Below, piece by piece: positions 9,967-21,340 of a DNA stretch of 64,000 nt. This DNA is from Shinisaurus crocodilurus (Eukaryota > Chordata > Lepidosauria > Squamata > Shinisauridae), in the NCBI GenBank assembly GCA_021292165.1, contig CM037888.1:32879091-32943090 (forward strand). Reading direction: 5' to 3'. Both the position numbers and the translations under genes were made by a program. The notes beneath the pieces are model-generated. The model searched no databases. It saw nothing but the letters and a program-made list of their open reading frames with translations, and was not told where the DNA came from. Each line of letters starts with the position of its first letter. Positions within the stretch are counted from its first letter, which is position 1.

Positions 9967-11310
9967 CCCAGGGCTGATAATCCATTCAATGTGCCAGGGC
10001 TGGGCTGGATCTATAAATGGCCAAATGTAAACCTGGAGGGCATGTCCTCCCCGCCTCTTCCCTCCCTTGAAAAAAGTATTTTTTTTACGCTCTGCATGGC
10101 AGCTAAAACTGAGGCCCAGGGCGGCCATTACAAACGGACAGCCAGCCCTTTATCTTGGACATTGCACTAGTGGTGCTGACATGAAAACTAACATTGCTGA
10201 TCACATCTCTATCACTGTGAGGTCTGAAGCAAGCAAAGGAAGTGTATTATTTTAAATGCATTTGCTGATTACACACACACACACACACACACACACCACA
10301 AACGTTCCTCTTAAGTCTTATGCAGATCAAATGCTGTTGCTTGGCACTCTGCTTCTTCCAGAGCTGGGCTGGGGCCCAGGGTGTGCCTGAAAAGGCAAGA
10401 GGGGTTTGGGCCAGGGAAATGGCTTCCGGCTTCTACTTCCTTCCTGAATTTATTGACAAATCTTCAAGGTGACATTAGCAAATGAAAAATGTCTTTTTCC
10501 ACTGTGCAGGCAGGCTATAAAGAAAAGGCAGACAGGCTGGCCGGTGGAAGGAAGGAAGGAAGGAAGGAAGGAAGGAAGGAAGGAAAGGAAACTTTGAGGA
10601 TTGGCTTCGGTGTGGGAGGGGAGAAGTCAGGTGCAGTTTTCTTTGTGGAGGGTTCAGTGGGAAGTGGGAAGCCTGCAGTCACTTACTAGTATGGAGAATG
10701 CACTCTGTTTATGCTCAGTTAGTATCTTTATTGTTCATCAGCAGTTATTTCTGCTTAGGAGTTCTGGCCACGAATTCGCTGACTGAACCTGGGCATGTCA
10801 CTTATTGTTGTGCCTCAGTGTTCCTTGGCTGTAAAATGGCATAGCATCGTGCAGAGCAAATAGCAAACTCATTCTCCCAGAGCCTATCTGTATGTCGCCA
10901 AAACGGCTCCAGCCAGGCACAAGAGGAAGGCGTCGGCAGGCTCAGGGGAACCTGAAGTTTGCAGAAATACAAAACATCCTTAGGGAAAGAACTCTTTAAG
11001 GGGCAAGACCCCCAAATCCTGCTCAGTGGCCATGGAGTGTTCGCCAACAGTTGTGGGGGGCAGGCACAGAAACCCCGGGATGGGATGGGACAGATGGAGT
11101 GCCAAAAACGTGGGGGATGAAACCTAAGTCTGTGGAAGGGTGTGTGTGGCTGGTTGGCTGGAACGCTGGACTGGGGCACTGGTCTGGAGCGCTCCACGCT
11201 GCAACACAGCGTTGCAGGTTCCACTTGTATGCCATGTATAGTGCATGCATGGACTTGATTTGACTTGCCGCGTCACGGTGTGGGTGTGTGTCTTGCCTCA
11301 GCGCTTCTAG
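9967..11310. other. Intron sequence with simple repeats and MIR remnant
   Basis: No gene is seen. It contains an (AC)n tract at 10271-10296, a (GGAA)n tract at 10546-10585, and at 10771-10850 a decayed MIR-like piece (gactgaacctgggcatgtca, then ggctgtaaaatggc). The rest is unclassified. Confidence 0.5.
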
Positions 11311-11316
11311 GAAATG

Positions 11317-11515
11317 TAGAGAGCTGCCGCATACCAGGTCAGCTGCTCGTCCGTGGAGCCCGGTATTATCCATGCTGACTGCCAGTAGCCCTGCAGAGTC
11401 TCCGGCAGAAAGAAAGAAGTCCCTGCCTCCACCTGCTTCTTTTCGCTGGGGACTGAACCTGGTACCTTCCACGTGCGAAGCAGGGCTCTCGCTCTCTCCG
11501 AGGCCCCTTTTGCGT
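11317..11515 (-). mobile_element. tRNA-derived SINE (GCAGAAGGT type, minus)
   Basis: Read on the minus strand, it has a tRNA-like head with gtaccaggttcagtcccc as the B box, a central acctctgc-like block, and an end reading ctgacctggtatgcggcagc. This is the same family as 16828-17025 and 49586-49790. The copy is diverged. Confidence 0.6.
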
Positions 11516-11604
11516 GCCGGAGCCACCTCCTGGCACGCCTGAGTCTCGATGGTGTTAGCTGTGCTTCTGGTCTGCCGGACTCCACCCTGGCCCCACCTCG
11601 CTAG

Positions 11605-11800
11605 GGGGAAGGCCTTAGTGCGGTGGCAGAGCCCCTGCCCTGCGTGCGAGAGGTCCCGGCGTCAATCCCGGCATCCCCAGGCAGGGCTGGGGAAGGCTCC
11701 CGCCTGGAGCCCCGAGGAGAGACTGCCCATCCAGGCCGAGCGCACGGAGCCAGGCAGACCAGCTGCCCGATTCTGACAAGGCAGCTTCTGATGACCCACC
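11605..11800 (+). mobile_element. tRNA-derived SINE (GCAGAAGGT type, plus)
   Basis: Diverged copy with an A-box-like cttagtgcggtggcagagc and a B-box-like cggcgtcaatcccggc, ending in tctgacaaggcagcttctg. It lies about 90 bp from an inverted relative at 11317-11515. Confidence 0.55.
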
Positions 11801-11867
11801 TAGTCTCGGGCGGGAGCGCCCTTGCCTTCCTCCGTGAAATGGGGCAGAGAATGGGGCTTCCAAGGTC

Positions 11868-13549
11868 ATAGAATCATAGAATCATAGAAAAGTAGAGTTG
11901 GAAGGGGCCTACAAGGCCATCATCGAGTCCAACCCCCTGCTCAATGCAGGAATCCAGGTCAAAGCATCCCTGACAGATGACTGTCCAGCCGCACCTTGAA
12001 TGCCTCCAGACTGGGAGAGCTCACCACCTCCCTAGCTAGTTGGTTCCATTGTCTTATTGCTCTGACCGTCAGGAATTTTTTTCCTGATATTTAGATGGAA
12101 TCTGGGTTCCTGTAATTTGAGCCCATTATTCCGTGTCCTGCAAACTGGGATGATTGAGAAGAGATTCTGGCCCTCCTCTGTGTGACAACCCTTCAAGTAC
12201 TGGAAGAGTGCGATCATATCTCCCCTCAGTCTCCTCTTCTGAAGGCTAAACATGCCCAGTTCTTTCCGTCTCTCCTCATAGGGCCTTGTTTCCAGTCCCT
12301 TTATCATCCTTGTTGTCCTCCTCTGAACCCTCTCCAGTTTGTCTACGTCCTTCTGAAAGTGTGGTGCCCAGAACTGGACGCAATACTCAAGATAAGGCCT
12401 AACCAGTGCCGAGTAAAGGGGAATTATCACTTCACGTGATTTGGAAACAATACTTCTATTAATGCAGCCCAAAATAGCATTTGCCTTCTATGCAGCCACA
12501 TCGCATTGCTGGCTCATATTCAGTTTGTGATCTACAACAATTCCAAGATCCTTCTCACTTGTGGTACTGTTGAGCCAAGTGTCCCCCATTCTGTAACTCT
12601 GCATTTGGTTTCCTTTCCCTAGGTGCAGCACTTGGCATTTATCCCTGTTAAATTTCATCTTTTGTTTTCGGCTCAGCGCTCCAGCCTATCGAGATCTCCT
12701 TGAATTTTGTTTCTTTCTTCCAGAGTATTAGCTGTTCCACCCAACTTTGTGTCATCTGCAAATTTGATAAGCATTCCCTGCACCTCCTCATCCAAGTCAT
12801 TAATAAAAATGTTGAAGAGCACCGGGCCCAGGACCGAGCCCTGTGGTACCCCACTCGTTACCTCTCCCCAGTTTGAGAAGGAACCATTGATAAGCACCCT
12901 TTGAGTCCGATTCTGTAGCCAATTGTGGATCCACCTGATAGTTGTTCCAACTAGCCCACTTTTAGCTAGCTTGCTAATCAGGATATCATGAGGCACTTTG
13001 TCGAAAGCTTTGCTGAAGTCCAGGTATATTATGTCCACAGCATTCCCACAGTCCACAAGGGAGGTTACCCGCTCAAAAAATGAGATCAGATTAGTCTGGC
13101 AGGATTTGTTCTTGACAAATCCATGCTGGCTTGTAGTAATGACTGCATTGCTTTCAAGGTGCTTGCAGACTGACTTCTTTATAATCTGCTCCAAAATTTT
13201 CCCAGGGATCGATGTCAGACTGACTGGCCTATAGTTCCCAAGTTCCTCCTTCTTGCCCGTTTTGAAGATGGGAACAACATTTGCCCTCCTCCAATCATCT
13301 GGCACTTCACCTGTCCTCCATGATTTCTCAAAGATAATAGACATTGGTTCTGAGAGTTCTTCTGCCAGTTCCTTTATTACTCTAGGATGCAGCTCGTCAG
13401 GCCCTGGAGATTTAAACTCGTTCAGAGTAATCAGGTGCTCCTTGACCATTTGCCTATCAATCTCAAGCTGCAATCCTGCCCCTTCCATCTGCTCTTCAGG
13501 TTTGCCAAGGGGGGGGGGGTCATAGACCCTCTTTTGGGAGAAGACCGAG
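11868..13549 (-). mobile_element. CR1 LINE, 5'-truncated, RT region
   Basis: The 3' end at the low-coordinate side carries the CR1 terminal repeat (atcatagaatcatagaa). Upstream on the minus strand the reverse transcriptase reads openly for 271 codons (13488-12673), including the LHPRVIKELAEELSEP start, [14 protein letters not shown] with one catalytic aspartate, [20 protein letters not shown], and the catalytic KFADDTKLG. A small indel near 12670 shifts the frame before the C-terminal part (12472-12032, from [15 protein letters not shown] on). The endonuclease part is absent because of 5' truncation. It is a dead copy inside the host intron, antisense to CORO2B. Confidence 0.92.
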
Positions 13550-14507
13550 ACTCATCAGTTGCTGGAGCTGGATGAGATGCAGGCGGGGCACATTTTGATG
13601 CATTTGCATAATTATTGGGTGGGTGGGGAGAACAAAATGGAATCAGATTAGATTTTCTGCAATCAGCTGGAGTCTTTCAAAATGTGCAGCCCCCTAATTA
13701 ATAGCTGCCATATTTAGCAGAAATAAATTAAGGTAACCTAGAAACTGCTGAGAGGAGAAGATTAGACCCAGGAGTCTAACTTCCTTGCTGTTATATTCTT
13801 GCTGGCTTTTCTTAAAATGGTGTTCTTCCTCCCATCGTGCAGTACATTGCATTTTCTCGGGGGCATATGTTCCCCTGCCTGCAGATCAGAAATCTTAGCT
13901 ACGGTACTTATGATAAAAACCTGCTTCCTTATTCTTACCAGAAGCCAAAAGACGCCTGCTCAACATACAAGGCAACTACAGCACACACACACCCAACCCC
14001 TCATGAGAAGTCTGGGAGAGACTGTGACCTGCAGGAGACCTGCAAATTCCTCCATACAGGCATGGTCCGGAGAGGGTGGGGTGAAGGCAAAGGACACGAG
14101 CCACTGGGAAATCCTCCTCTCTGAGCACACACAGGGCAGTATCCGAGGCTTCCCACATGCCAGCAGGACCACCGCCAGCGCAGGTGGGAGCTAGTGGTCC
14201 TTAAAGCAACCGGAAACTAGTGGAAACTCTCATTTCTAGGATGGGGCAGGTCAGAGGAGCTTGCACAGGGGAGTTCCATTGACCTGTCCTGATCCGGAAA
14301 CGAATGTTTCTGCTCGTTTCCAGGGTGGCTTTAGGCAGCACTAACTCCCCGTTGCACGAGCCGTGAGTCCCGCCGGTGCAACGGAAAGAGCAGAAGTCCA
14401 GCGGCAGTACTGGATGCTGCCCACAGAGTCCCTGGTAGATCACTCAGCGTTGTCCCTCAGCTTGTGAGGTTCTCAAACCAAATCCCAGAGTCACTGCCAT
14501 TTCGAGG
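13550..14507. other. Intronic sequence, possible conserved noncoding stretch
   Basis: No gene or transposon was recognised. The AT-rich stretch 13600-13800 contains motifs such as catttgcataattattg and ccctaattaatagctgcc, resembling octamer and homeodomain sites, and is free of recognisable repeat sequence. Conservation cannot be judged from one sequence. Confidence 0.4.
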
Positions 14508-14590
14508 GTGGGGCCGGGAAAGGCCATTGCCTGAAACCCTGGAGAGCTAGGTGGACCACTGGTCTGACTTCGTTCCTATATTCCTAAAGG
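14508..14590 (+). repeat. tRNA-derived SINE, 3' remnant
   Basis: The piece aaaccctggagagctaggtg, then ggtctgacttcgttcctata, matches the 3' half of the SINE at 16828-17025. Confidence 0.55.
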
Positions 14591-14959
14591 CGATGTGGCT
14601 CGAGGGCAGGCAACATGGCGCCTGCAGGCGCCGGTGCGCCCTCGGAGACGTTTCCTGGTGCCTGCTGAGTTGCCCTCCCTTCCCACGTCTTTTTCAAGTG
14701 ACAAAGTTTCTTACTGGCAGCTGGGATTGCTGCAAAGCAAAGCGAGGGCCTCCAGACGCTCCATTTTGCATTTCCCTTGAATGCTTCTGGGCCACACGCG
14801 GGGCTCAAAGACATTCTTGGGAGCTGAAGGTGGCGGCCAGCTGCAGGCTGCTGGTTCCATCTTCAGGGCACTCCTTTTGTGGTGCCTCCCAGCGCAGCAT
14901 CTCAAATTGCCAGATGTGACCATGGGCTCAGAAAGATTGCCTACCCCTGCTGTAGGAGC

Positions 14960-15345
14960 AGAGGATTTGTTTGTTTGTTTGTTTGTTTACAACATGTATA
15001 TACCACTCCACATCTGTACAGATTCTGGAGCAGTGAACAATGAAAGACAAAAAAGATAAGAAGAATAAAACACAATATTAAAAACAGAATATCAATAAAA
15101 ACAGTGGCTGGTCAACCAAAGGCGACTTCCTGAAATAAAGATGTTTTCAGGAGGTGCCGGAAACAGCACAATGTCGGCGCCTGCCTGAGCTCCAGAGGCA
15201 GGGAGTTCCACAGAAATGGAGCCGCCACACTAAAGGCTCGTCTCCGGGTGGACTCCAGTCGGGCCAAAGGTCCATGTGGAACCAACAGGAGCATGCCCTC
15301 TGATGACCTCCGTGACAATTGTGGCAAGAGATGGTGTTGTTGCTT
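14960..15345 (-). mobile_element. L2-type LINE C-terminus and tail
   Basis: The minus strand encodes RRRAFSVAAPFLWNSLPLEL and FRHLLKTSLFQE, the conserved C-terminal block of L2-type elements. The 3' tail at the low-coordinate side has a (TTTG)n run near 14969. Confidence 0.75.
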
Positions 15346-16034
15346 CAGCTGGAGGCAATGAGCCGGCTTTTAAGAGCAGGGGAAGATGGCGTGTCCTCAA
15401 TCACATGCAGCTTGAGCTAGCCTGGAACTTGATCTAACTCCCAGGGAGGCTTCTGATTGTCTGGAGGAATCCTAGAAAACTTGGAAGTATGATGACCTCC
15501 ACCCTGAGCAGCAGCTCAGACCTTGACTGACTCCGTCGCAGATGAAGGGGGGCCAGCTGGGTCTGAACCTGCCAGCCGGGGGTCTCCAAAGGCAGTAACC
15601 CCTGGTCCTGCACCACTGAGGAACCTGCCCAACATGCCAGGGACCCTCCTTCCCCCCCCCCCCAAATACTTTCCCATCAGTGCCAGTAACAAGACTGGAG
15701 GGAACTAACAGAGGAGGTAGAGTGCTAAGCTCCAGGGAGGCCTGCCCCGTGAAGGCCCTCGAAGAGCCAGGGAAGGGGCAGCGCCTGGGTGAGGTGATCT
15801 GCCTGGGCCCCGAGGAACCCAAGACCTCACTTCGAGCCCAGGCCTCGCTGATGCACGTCGCTGAGCGGTCGCTTTCGGAGAGCCTGTGCCTCCCGTCTGC
15901 CTTGCTGCTGCTTGCCTCATTGTGCCCCGTGGGCTTCCGCTCAAGGTTAGGACGGGGGCAGGGGAGTTTCCCACAGTGGCCCTGGCAAGCAGGGGAGCCG
16001 CACCTGTGTACCAGCATGTACCAGCATCCCTGTA

Positions 16035-16203
16035 TAGATTTCATATAGATCATAGAGTTGGAAGGAGCCTACAAGGCTATCGAGTCCAGCCCCCTGCTCA
16101 GTGCAGGAAACTAGAGGAGGGGTCTCCCATCCAAGTAATAACCAGGCCTGACCCTGCTTAGCTTTCCACGCTCAGACAAGCTGAGCCAGCATAAGCCACA
16201 GGT
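16035..16203 (-). repeat. 5S rRNA-derived SINE (copy 3)
   Basis: Reverse-strand, nearly full-length copy. The 5S segment ggtctcccatccaagtaata and the ctgcttagctttccacgctc part are present, and the CR1-like tail lies at 16035-16110. Confidence 0.85.
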
Positions 16204-16827
16204 CTGCCAGGGGTGGCCGGGTAGGCGCCACTGCCTGTGCTGCATCAAGTGTGTATGGTGATTTGGCTGCTTGGTACTGCACTGGAGTGTTTCGAGGTCA
16301 ACAGAACGTGTGACATTTCATAGGATGCCAACTGCCTGTTCCTAGCCCAAAGGGGGGAACTCTGGCTTATCAGGATGGGTGCTCTGCTCTGATGCCACAA
16401 AGGAGGTAACGACAAAAGCGCTGGAGACATTGCAGTGCTGCAGAACAGCCTGGCCCGCTTGTTTTCCTAACTACAGACAAGAGATCCAACGGCGAAGGGG
16501 CAGGAAGGTGGCTCTGAAATAGAGCTCAGATACGTGTCCTTGTTTTTGGAATATTAATCAGTATCAAGCGGCGCTTGACAATTTGAATGCTGATTATACT
16601 TCTCTCCATCTGCAGCCAGTTCCAATTAAAAAGGCAACTTAGGGGGGAAATTCATCTGGGGAATTAACTGATGAATGAATTGGGAAAATGAAACAGTCCT
16701 TTGTGCTTAGGAAAGAAGTGAAATGTAAGAGTTCAGAATAGTTCTGGTGCTGGATTTCCTGCACATGCATCCAAATAAAGAGCCCTAGAACTGTTGCATT
16801 CCCGACACCCACCCCGCCCTGCAAAGG
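16204..16827. other. Intronic sequence, possible conserved noncoding stretch
   Basis: No gene is seen. The AT-rich segment 16530-16640 (gaatattaatcagtatcaag, then ttgaatgctgattatac) is free of repeat signatures and looks like a candidate conserved noncoding element; this is inference only. Confidence 0.35.
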
Positions 16828-17025
16828 AGAGGGCTTTAGCTCAGTGGTAGAGCACAGGCTTTGCATGCAGAAGGTCCCAGGCTCAATCCCTGACATCTCC
16901 AGGCAGGGCCAGGAAAGACCCCTGCCTGAAACCCTGGAGAGCCTTGGCTGAGCTAGGTGGACTGACTGATGGTCTGACTTGGTATGAGGCAGCTTGCTCT
17001 GTTCCTATATTCCCAAAGTGGTACA
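16828..17025 (+). mobile_element. tRNA-derived SINE, full copy
   Basis: The head contains an A box (tagctcagtggtagagc), gcatgcagaaggtcccag and a B box (ggctcaatccctg), like tRNA-Ala. The body has gaaagacccctgcctgaaac and the end is ggtctgacttggtatgaggc. Copies at 11317, 11605, 14508 and 49586 belong to the same family. It is a pseudogene-like SINE, not a functional tRNA: no cloverleaf downstream of the head. Confidence 0.75.
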
Positions 17026-17310
17026 CTGCCATGTGCAAACCTCTGGTGGTACATTGCCTTAGAACAACAGCAGGATAACAGTCAAATTCTGTGTAAAGTC
17101 TTAAACCCTTAAACCATGCCTTGAACCCATTGATTCCAGTGGGTTTGGGTGCATCTAAGAAGAGATATGTGTGCAGCCAATGTCCCTGCTCTTCCTCTCG
17201 TCAGGGCCTCGCTGCCTACACTGGCCCAGGGCACAAGTGCAATTGCCCAGTAGCAATTAGCTGGGCAGGTCTCTGAAGAGTCAGGCGCGCTCTGAGAAAG
17301 CTGGCGACAG

Positions 17311-17602
17311 TGGTGCTGTTAGGCAATTTTGGACTCTGGACTTAGTGAAAACAGACTGTGGAAGGGAAGGTGGCCGTCTCCCCTCTAGTTTCAAAGGCTG
17401 GTGCCTTCATGCTACACTCCCTATTAGTCTGCTAAGGGAGTGAGCCCTAAGGTCTCCCAGCAACTGCAAGGCTATTGAGGTCAGAGGGAAGAAGCAGGCT
17501 TGTATTAGGGCAGATGAGGGCAACTGGGGCAGCACTAAAGATTCGGGGCACTGCTCAAAAGATCCAGGGCCCATGCCCAGGTAGGCTTCTCCTAACACCG
17601 CT
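17311..17602. repeat. Unclassified interspersed repeat (copy 1)
   Basis: About 234 bp from tggtgctgttaggcaatttt to gcagcactaaagattc is closely repeated in the same orientation at 31733-31976. In this copy the start tgttagg is matched by cctaaca near 17591-17597, so the whole may be a 290-bp element with TG...CA-type inverted ends. No coding domain was recognised. Confidence 0.55.
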
Positions 17603-17818
17603 CATGCAGGTAGCACTTGGGAATGTCAATGGCCAAGACCACTGATAAACAACAAGTCTTCCTGTCTTGCTCCTGGCTGAGGGGACGTCACCGGAAAGTT
17701 ACTTGGAGTTTGGGGTTGTGTAAACTAGCTCCAGAGCATAGACAGAATGCAAACCAAGAACATTTTCACCAGTTACCTGTGGGCTGAAATACCTATTTAT
17801 TTATTATATTTAATAATA

Positions 17819-18043
17819 GAGCCAGTGTGGCGTAGTGATGAGAGTGTTGGACTGGGACCCAGGAGATCCGGGTTCTATTCCCCGCTCGGCCATGAAACTC
17901 ACTGGGTGACTTTGGGCCAGTCACTGACTCTCAGCCTATCCTACCTCACAGGGTTGTTGTGAGGATAAAATGGAGAGGAGGAGGAGGAGGATTATGTAAG
18001 CCGCCTTGGGTTCCTTGCAGGAAAAAAGGCGGGGTATAAATAT

Positions 18044-18070
<27 letters not shown>
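17819..18070 (+). mobile_element. Sauria-type SINE (copy 2)
   Basis: Full-length copy with gccagtgtggcgtagtgatg at the head, a B-box-like ggttctattcccc, the shared body and a (TAAA)n tail. Its tail joins directly to the tail of an inverted copy at 18071-18248. Confidence 0.85.
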
Positions 18071-18074
<4 letters not shown>

Positions 18075-18248
18075 ATACCCCGGCTTTTTTAATCCTCCTC
18101 CTCCCCATTTTATCCTCACAACAACCCTGTGAGGCAGGTTAGGCTGAGAGTCAGTGACTGGCCCAAAGTCACCCAGAGAGTTTCATGGCCGAGCGGGGAC
18201 TAGAACCCGGATTTCCCGAGTCCCAGGCCAACACTCTCACCACTACAT
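18071..18248 (-). mobile_element. Sauria-type SINE, inverted (copy 3)
   Basis: Minus-strand copy reading from the tail (aattataccccggc) to a head truncated at ccactacat. Together with copy 2 it makes a tail-to-tail palindrome of about 430 bp. Confidence 0.85.
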
Positions 18249-18785
18249 ACTCAATATAATCCTTGGGGTACGGTTGTGGAATGGGTTAATAAAAGCAGAT
18301 GGCTGAGCACTCTGAATGTGTATCTTTCAATATCTGTACATGCAGAGAGTGAGAGGATACTGGGTTCATTTGACCACTTTTCATGGGCATGAAAACACAA
18401 AGGATTCAATTATATTAGACTCTTAATTTCTACTTTAAAACTTGGAAATCAGAAATCACTGAGTTTGTGTCTGTTGCTTCAATACAATACAAAGTTTGAT
18501 TTGAAGAATCACACCATACCCCAAAAGAGACACTTGTGTGTGCCATTTGGAGTTCTTGAGCCATGTTTAAGCAAGGCGCATAAGCACATCGCTAGTAGCA
18601 GACAGCAAGTCCAAACAGGCTCTATGCTGTTAGAAAGTCACTGAGTAATTTATTTTAAGACAATTCTTTCTTTATGCGTTTGTTTCTTTGACTGCAGATT
18701 CGTTAGCATCATGAAGGGCTAACAGTGGAGAGCATTTATTTGAGCCCAGCTGAGCCATTGGAGAAGACAGTGCTTTGTTTATATA
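18249..18785. other. Intronic sequence, nothing recognised
   Basis: AT-rich intron sequence without a recognisable gene or repeat. Confidence 0.5.
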
Positions 18786-19212
18786 CTGGCTAGGTTCATA
18801 CATAATGCTAACCCATGGTATGGATTGTTGAATTCTGGATTGTCGTGATGTGCAAACCCAGCCATGCTAACAAGTCATGGTTTGTTAACTACAAACAACC
18901 CAGAAAGAAACCCCACGGTTTTTTGTTGAGTTGTGAACTCTGGGTTGTTTAAACCATGGGTTGTCATTCCACGTGAATCCAGAACTGTGGTTTGTTCATG
19001 GGTTGTTTCGCAAGAAGTCCAAAAAAACAGCTGCTCTGCATGCCACAAAAGCATATGGGATAGAGGGAGGGAAGGAGAGGAGGAGGAGGAGGGAAACAAG
19101 CTACCCAGGGATTGAGAAAACAAACCATGGTTTGTTTGTTTGTTTGTTTGTCTGCCACACAAACCCTCTGTAGGGCAACAAACCATGGATTAAATAAACC
19201 ATGTGAACCAGG
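18786..19212. repeat. Foldback MITE family, large diverged copy
   Basis: The left end ctggctaggttcatacat and the right end atgtgaaccagg are inverted relatives. The interior repeats the motif aaccatggttt and its complement many times (18866-19190) and includes a (TTTG)n run. It belongs with 1374-1559 and the 41-42 kb cluster. Confidence 0.55.
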
Positions 19213-19306
19213 TCACTGTGTTGCTGGCTTGAGGCAAGCTGATGTTATTTCATTATAGTGAAGAGGAGGGGTTGAAAGCTGTCTAAATAAATAAATACAT
19301 AAATAA

Positions 19307-19400
19307 GTTTAGACAGAAAAAAGGCCTACAACTCCCAACATGCCCCAGCCAGCATAGTTGTAGGCCTTTTTTCTGTCTAGACTTGCATAGGATTGTGCCT
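19307..19400. mobile_element. piggyBac-like MITE (copy 2)
   Basis: Palindromic unit with gtttagacagaaaaaaggcc and an inverted ggccttttttctgtctagac. The right end ggattgtgcctttaa retains TTAA; the left terminal bases are lost next to an (AAAT)n run. Confidence 0.65.
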
Positions 19401-19404
19401 TTAA

Positions 19405-20879
19405 CATGTCTCCTGACAGCTTTAACATGCCTGCTACTTGCCTATGAACAAAATCTTTGACTCCTCATCTCAGGGACAGCTAGATTTAGAGCTTTTCCCA
19501 GATACCCAAAACATATTAATCATCTAGCAGACTCTCATCTTGGAATTGGCATTAACAAAGACTCTTTGGAGCCACGGAGAGATCTGAAAGGGCTGCCAAA
19601 ACATGTAATTATATATTGTATGTACTATCTGCGGAACGTTTGACCTCTTCTGTCCTTTTTTAGTGTGTGTGTGTGTGTGTAGGTAGTGCTATTAATAACC
19701 CACCCAGATGGAATTATATTTGCTGCAAGCAGAGTCAAGTAGCATTCTTTTCTGGCTTCATAAAATTTGGTGTGACGCATATTCCTTCCAGAATATTCTG
19801 CAACTTCATCTCACCTAAGTGGAAATGCAGCAGTGGAACGGCCTGGGCCATTTGCACGAGAACGATGGTGCGACTGGGAGCACGGGTGGGAGCACGGGTG
19901 GGTGCGCCTCTCGCCATGCGATCTCCCCCTGCAGCTTCTCTGGCCACCCTCCACCCGTATCCCCACGCCTTTCCATCTCTCTTCCTAAGCCCAGTTCTCC
20001 AGTTCCCTCGGCTGTCTGCCCCCCCCCTTTTGCTCCCGGACAGGCACTTGTATGTCTCCCCCCATGGATTGGCGAGGGATTTAAATTAGGAAAACCATAT
20101 GGGGAGGGGGAGAGGGTTCACCCCCTTCCCAGCACTGCAGTCCCAACCCTATTTGGGGTCCCCGGTGTCCGCTTTGGACTTCTTTTGTTTGCCTCACCTA
20201 GCCACACCTTTGGCAGAGTTACACAACCAAATAGTATAGGACTGCAGAGGCCGCGTCACTGAGCGCCCCCCACAGAATGAGACACCTGCAGTTTCAGAAC
20301 GTCGCTAGGAACCAGAAGGTTTCTCTCTGTGAGACACGGGCAGCAGGGACGGCCCTCAAAGGGAAAGTAACGGGGGCAGGACGGAGTGCGGCCACCCGCA
20401 AAATTGCCGAGACCTGGACAAAGCAGTGCAGTTTAAACAAGTTATTACAGTCGAGGGTGGAAGCTTGTAGGAAAAACCTGCTTTCCCCAGCTCCGTTATA
20501 ATAACCCTGTCTGGTTCCCACATGGCGGCAGCCAAATAACATTTGCCCCACCTAACAGAACCAGACTTGTCATTTTTGGCCCTGCACAACAGAATCACAC
20601 TCCGTTGTTTTCCGTTCTGAGATTCAGGAGCATTTGACCCAGGCCAGCGGTTCCTGTGGGCCGGTCTCCATTCCCATCTGCAAAATGGGAGCAATAGAGA
20701 CCCGCCTCACAGGACTGCTGTGAGGAAGAATGCAATTAAGATTGTAAAACCCTACAAATTCAAATAGATTGGGTAGTAGCATGCAAGGAAGGAGAGGGGC
20801 AGCTGGACAAGTGAAGCTGCATGAAAATGGTGTGAGAGCAAAAGCCACACAAAGCGCTCAGTGCCGTTTCAGCCACATC
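19405..20879. other. Intronic sequence with MIR remnant
   Basis: No gene is seen. A short (TG)n tract lies at 19662-19681. A decayed MIR-like segment lies at 20655-20740 (atctgcaaaatgggagcaat, then cctcacaggactgctgtgag). Confidence 0.45.
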
Positions 20880-20887
20880 CCTTTGTG

Positions 20888-21022
20888 CAGTGTTTCTCAA
20901 CCTTGGGTCCCCAGATGTTTTTGGCCTACAACTCCCAGCATGCCCCAGCCAGCTCTGCTGGCTGGGGCATGCTGGGAGTTGTAGGCCAAAAACATCTGGG
21001 GACCCAAGGTTGAGAAACACTG
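20888..21022. mobile_element. hAT palindromic MITE, CAGTGTT family (copy 1)
   Basis: A 135-bp near-perfect palindrome starting cagtgtttctcaaccttggg and ending in its complement. It is flanked by an exact 8-bp duplication, cctttgtg (20880-20887 and 21023-21030), as expected of hAT transposition. The loop is only a few bases (ctctg), so a single strand can form a hairpin of about 63 bp. Confidence 0.88.
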
Positions 21023-21330
21023 CCTTTGTGCATCAGATTCTTCCTGTCAGGTTGACGTCTGATCTGGGTAACAGAGCGGGCTTGTTTTAACTTTGCAAGG
21101 TACAGCTTGCCTGCGCCAAGTGATGTCAAAGACAAACGCACGCCCCGCTGTATCCATAGCAACGTTTAAATGTAGGATTAGGAAGTGGGTACCCAGAATG
21201 GCTGCCTTTATGGAAAGAGAGTGAAAACCCTGGCTCCTGCCTACCTAACCCATTTCATTTGGAATAATTTTGGTCCCCTTCCTATTTAAGAGAGATGCCT
21301 GTGCAGAAGGTGCTGGACAGAACAGAAAAT

Positions 21331-21340
21331 GTCGTCGTCG

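Noticed and set aside
12673..13488. Reverse transcriptase frame considered as a host or viral gene
   Set aside because: Motifs and the 3' tail are those of a CR1 LINE; there is no envelope, LTR or host exon structure.
16828..16900. Possible tRNA gene
   Set aside because: A and B boxes are present but there is no complete cloverleaf or terminator, and the sequence continues into a SINE body shared with other copies.
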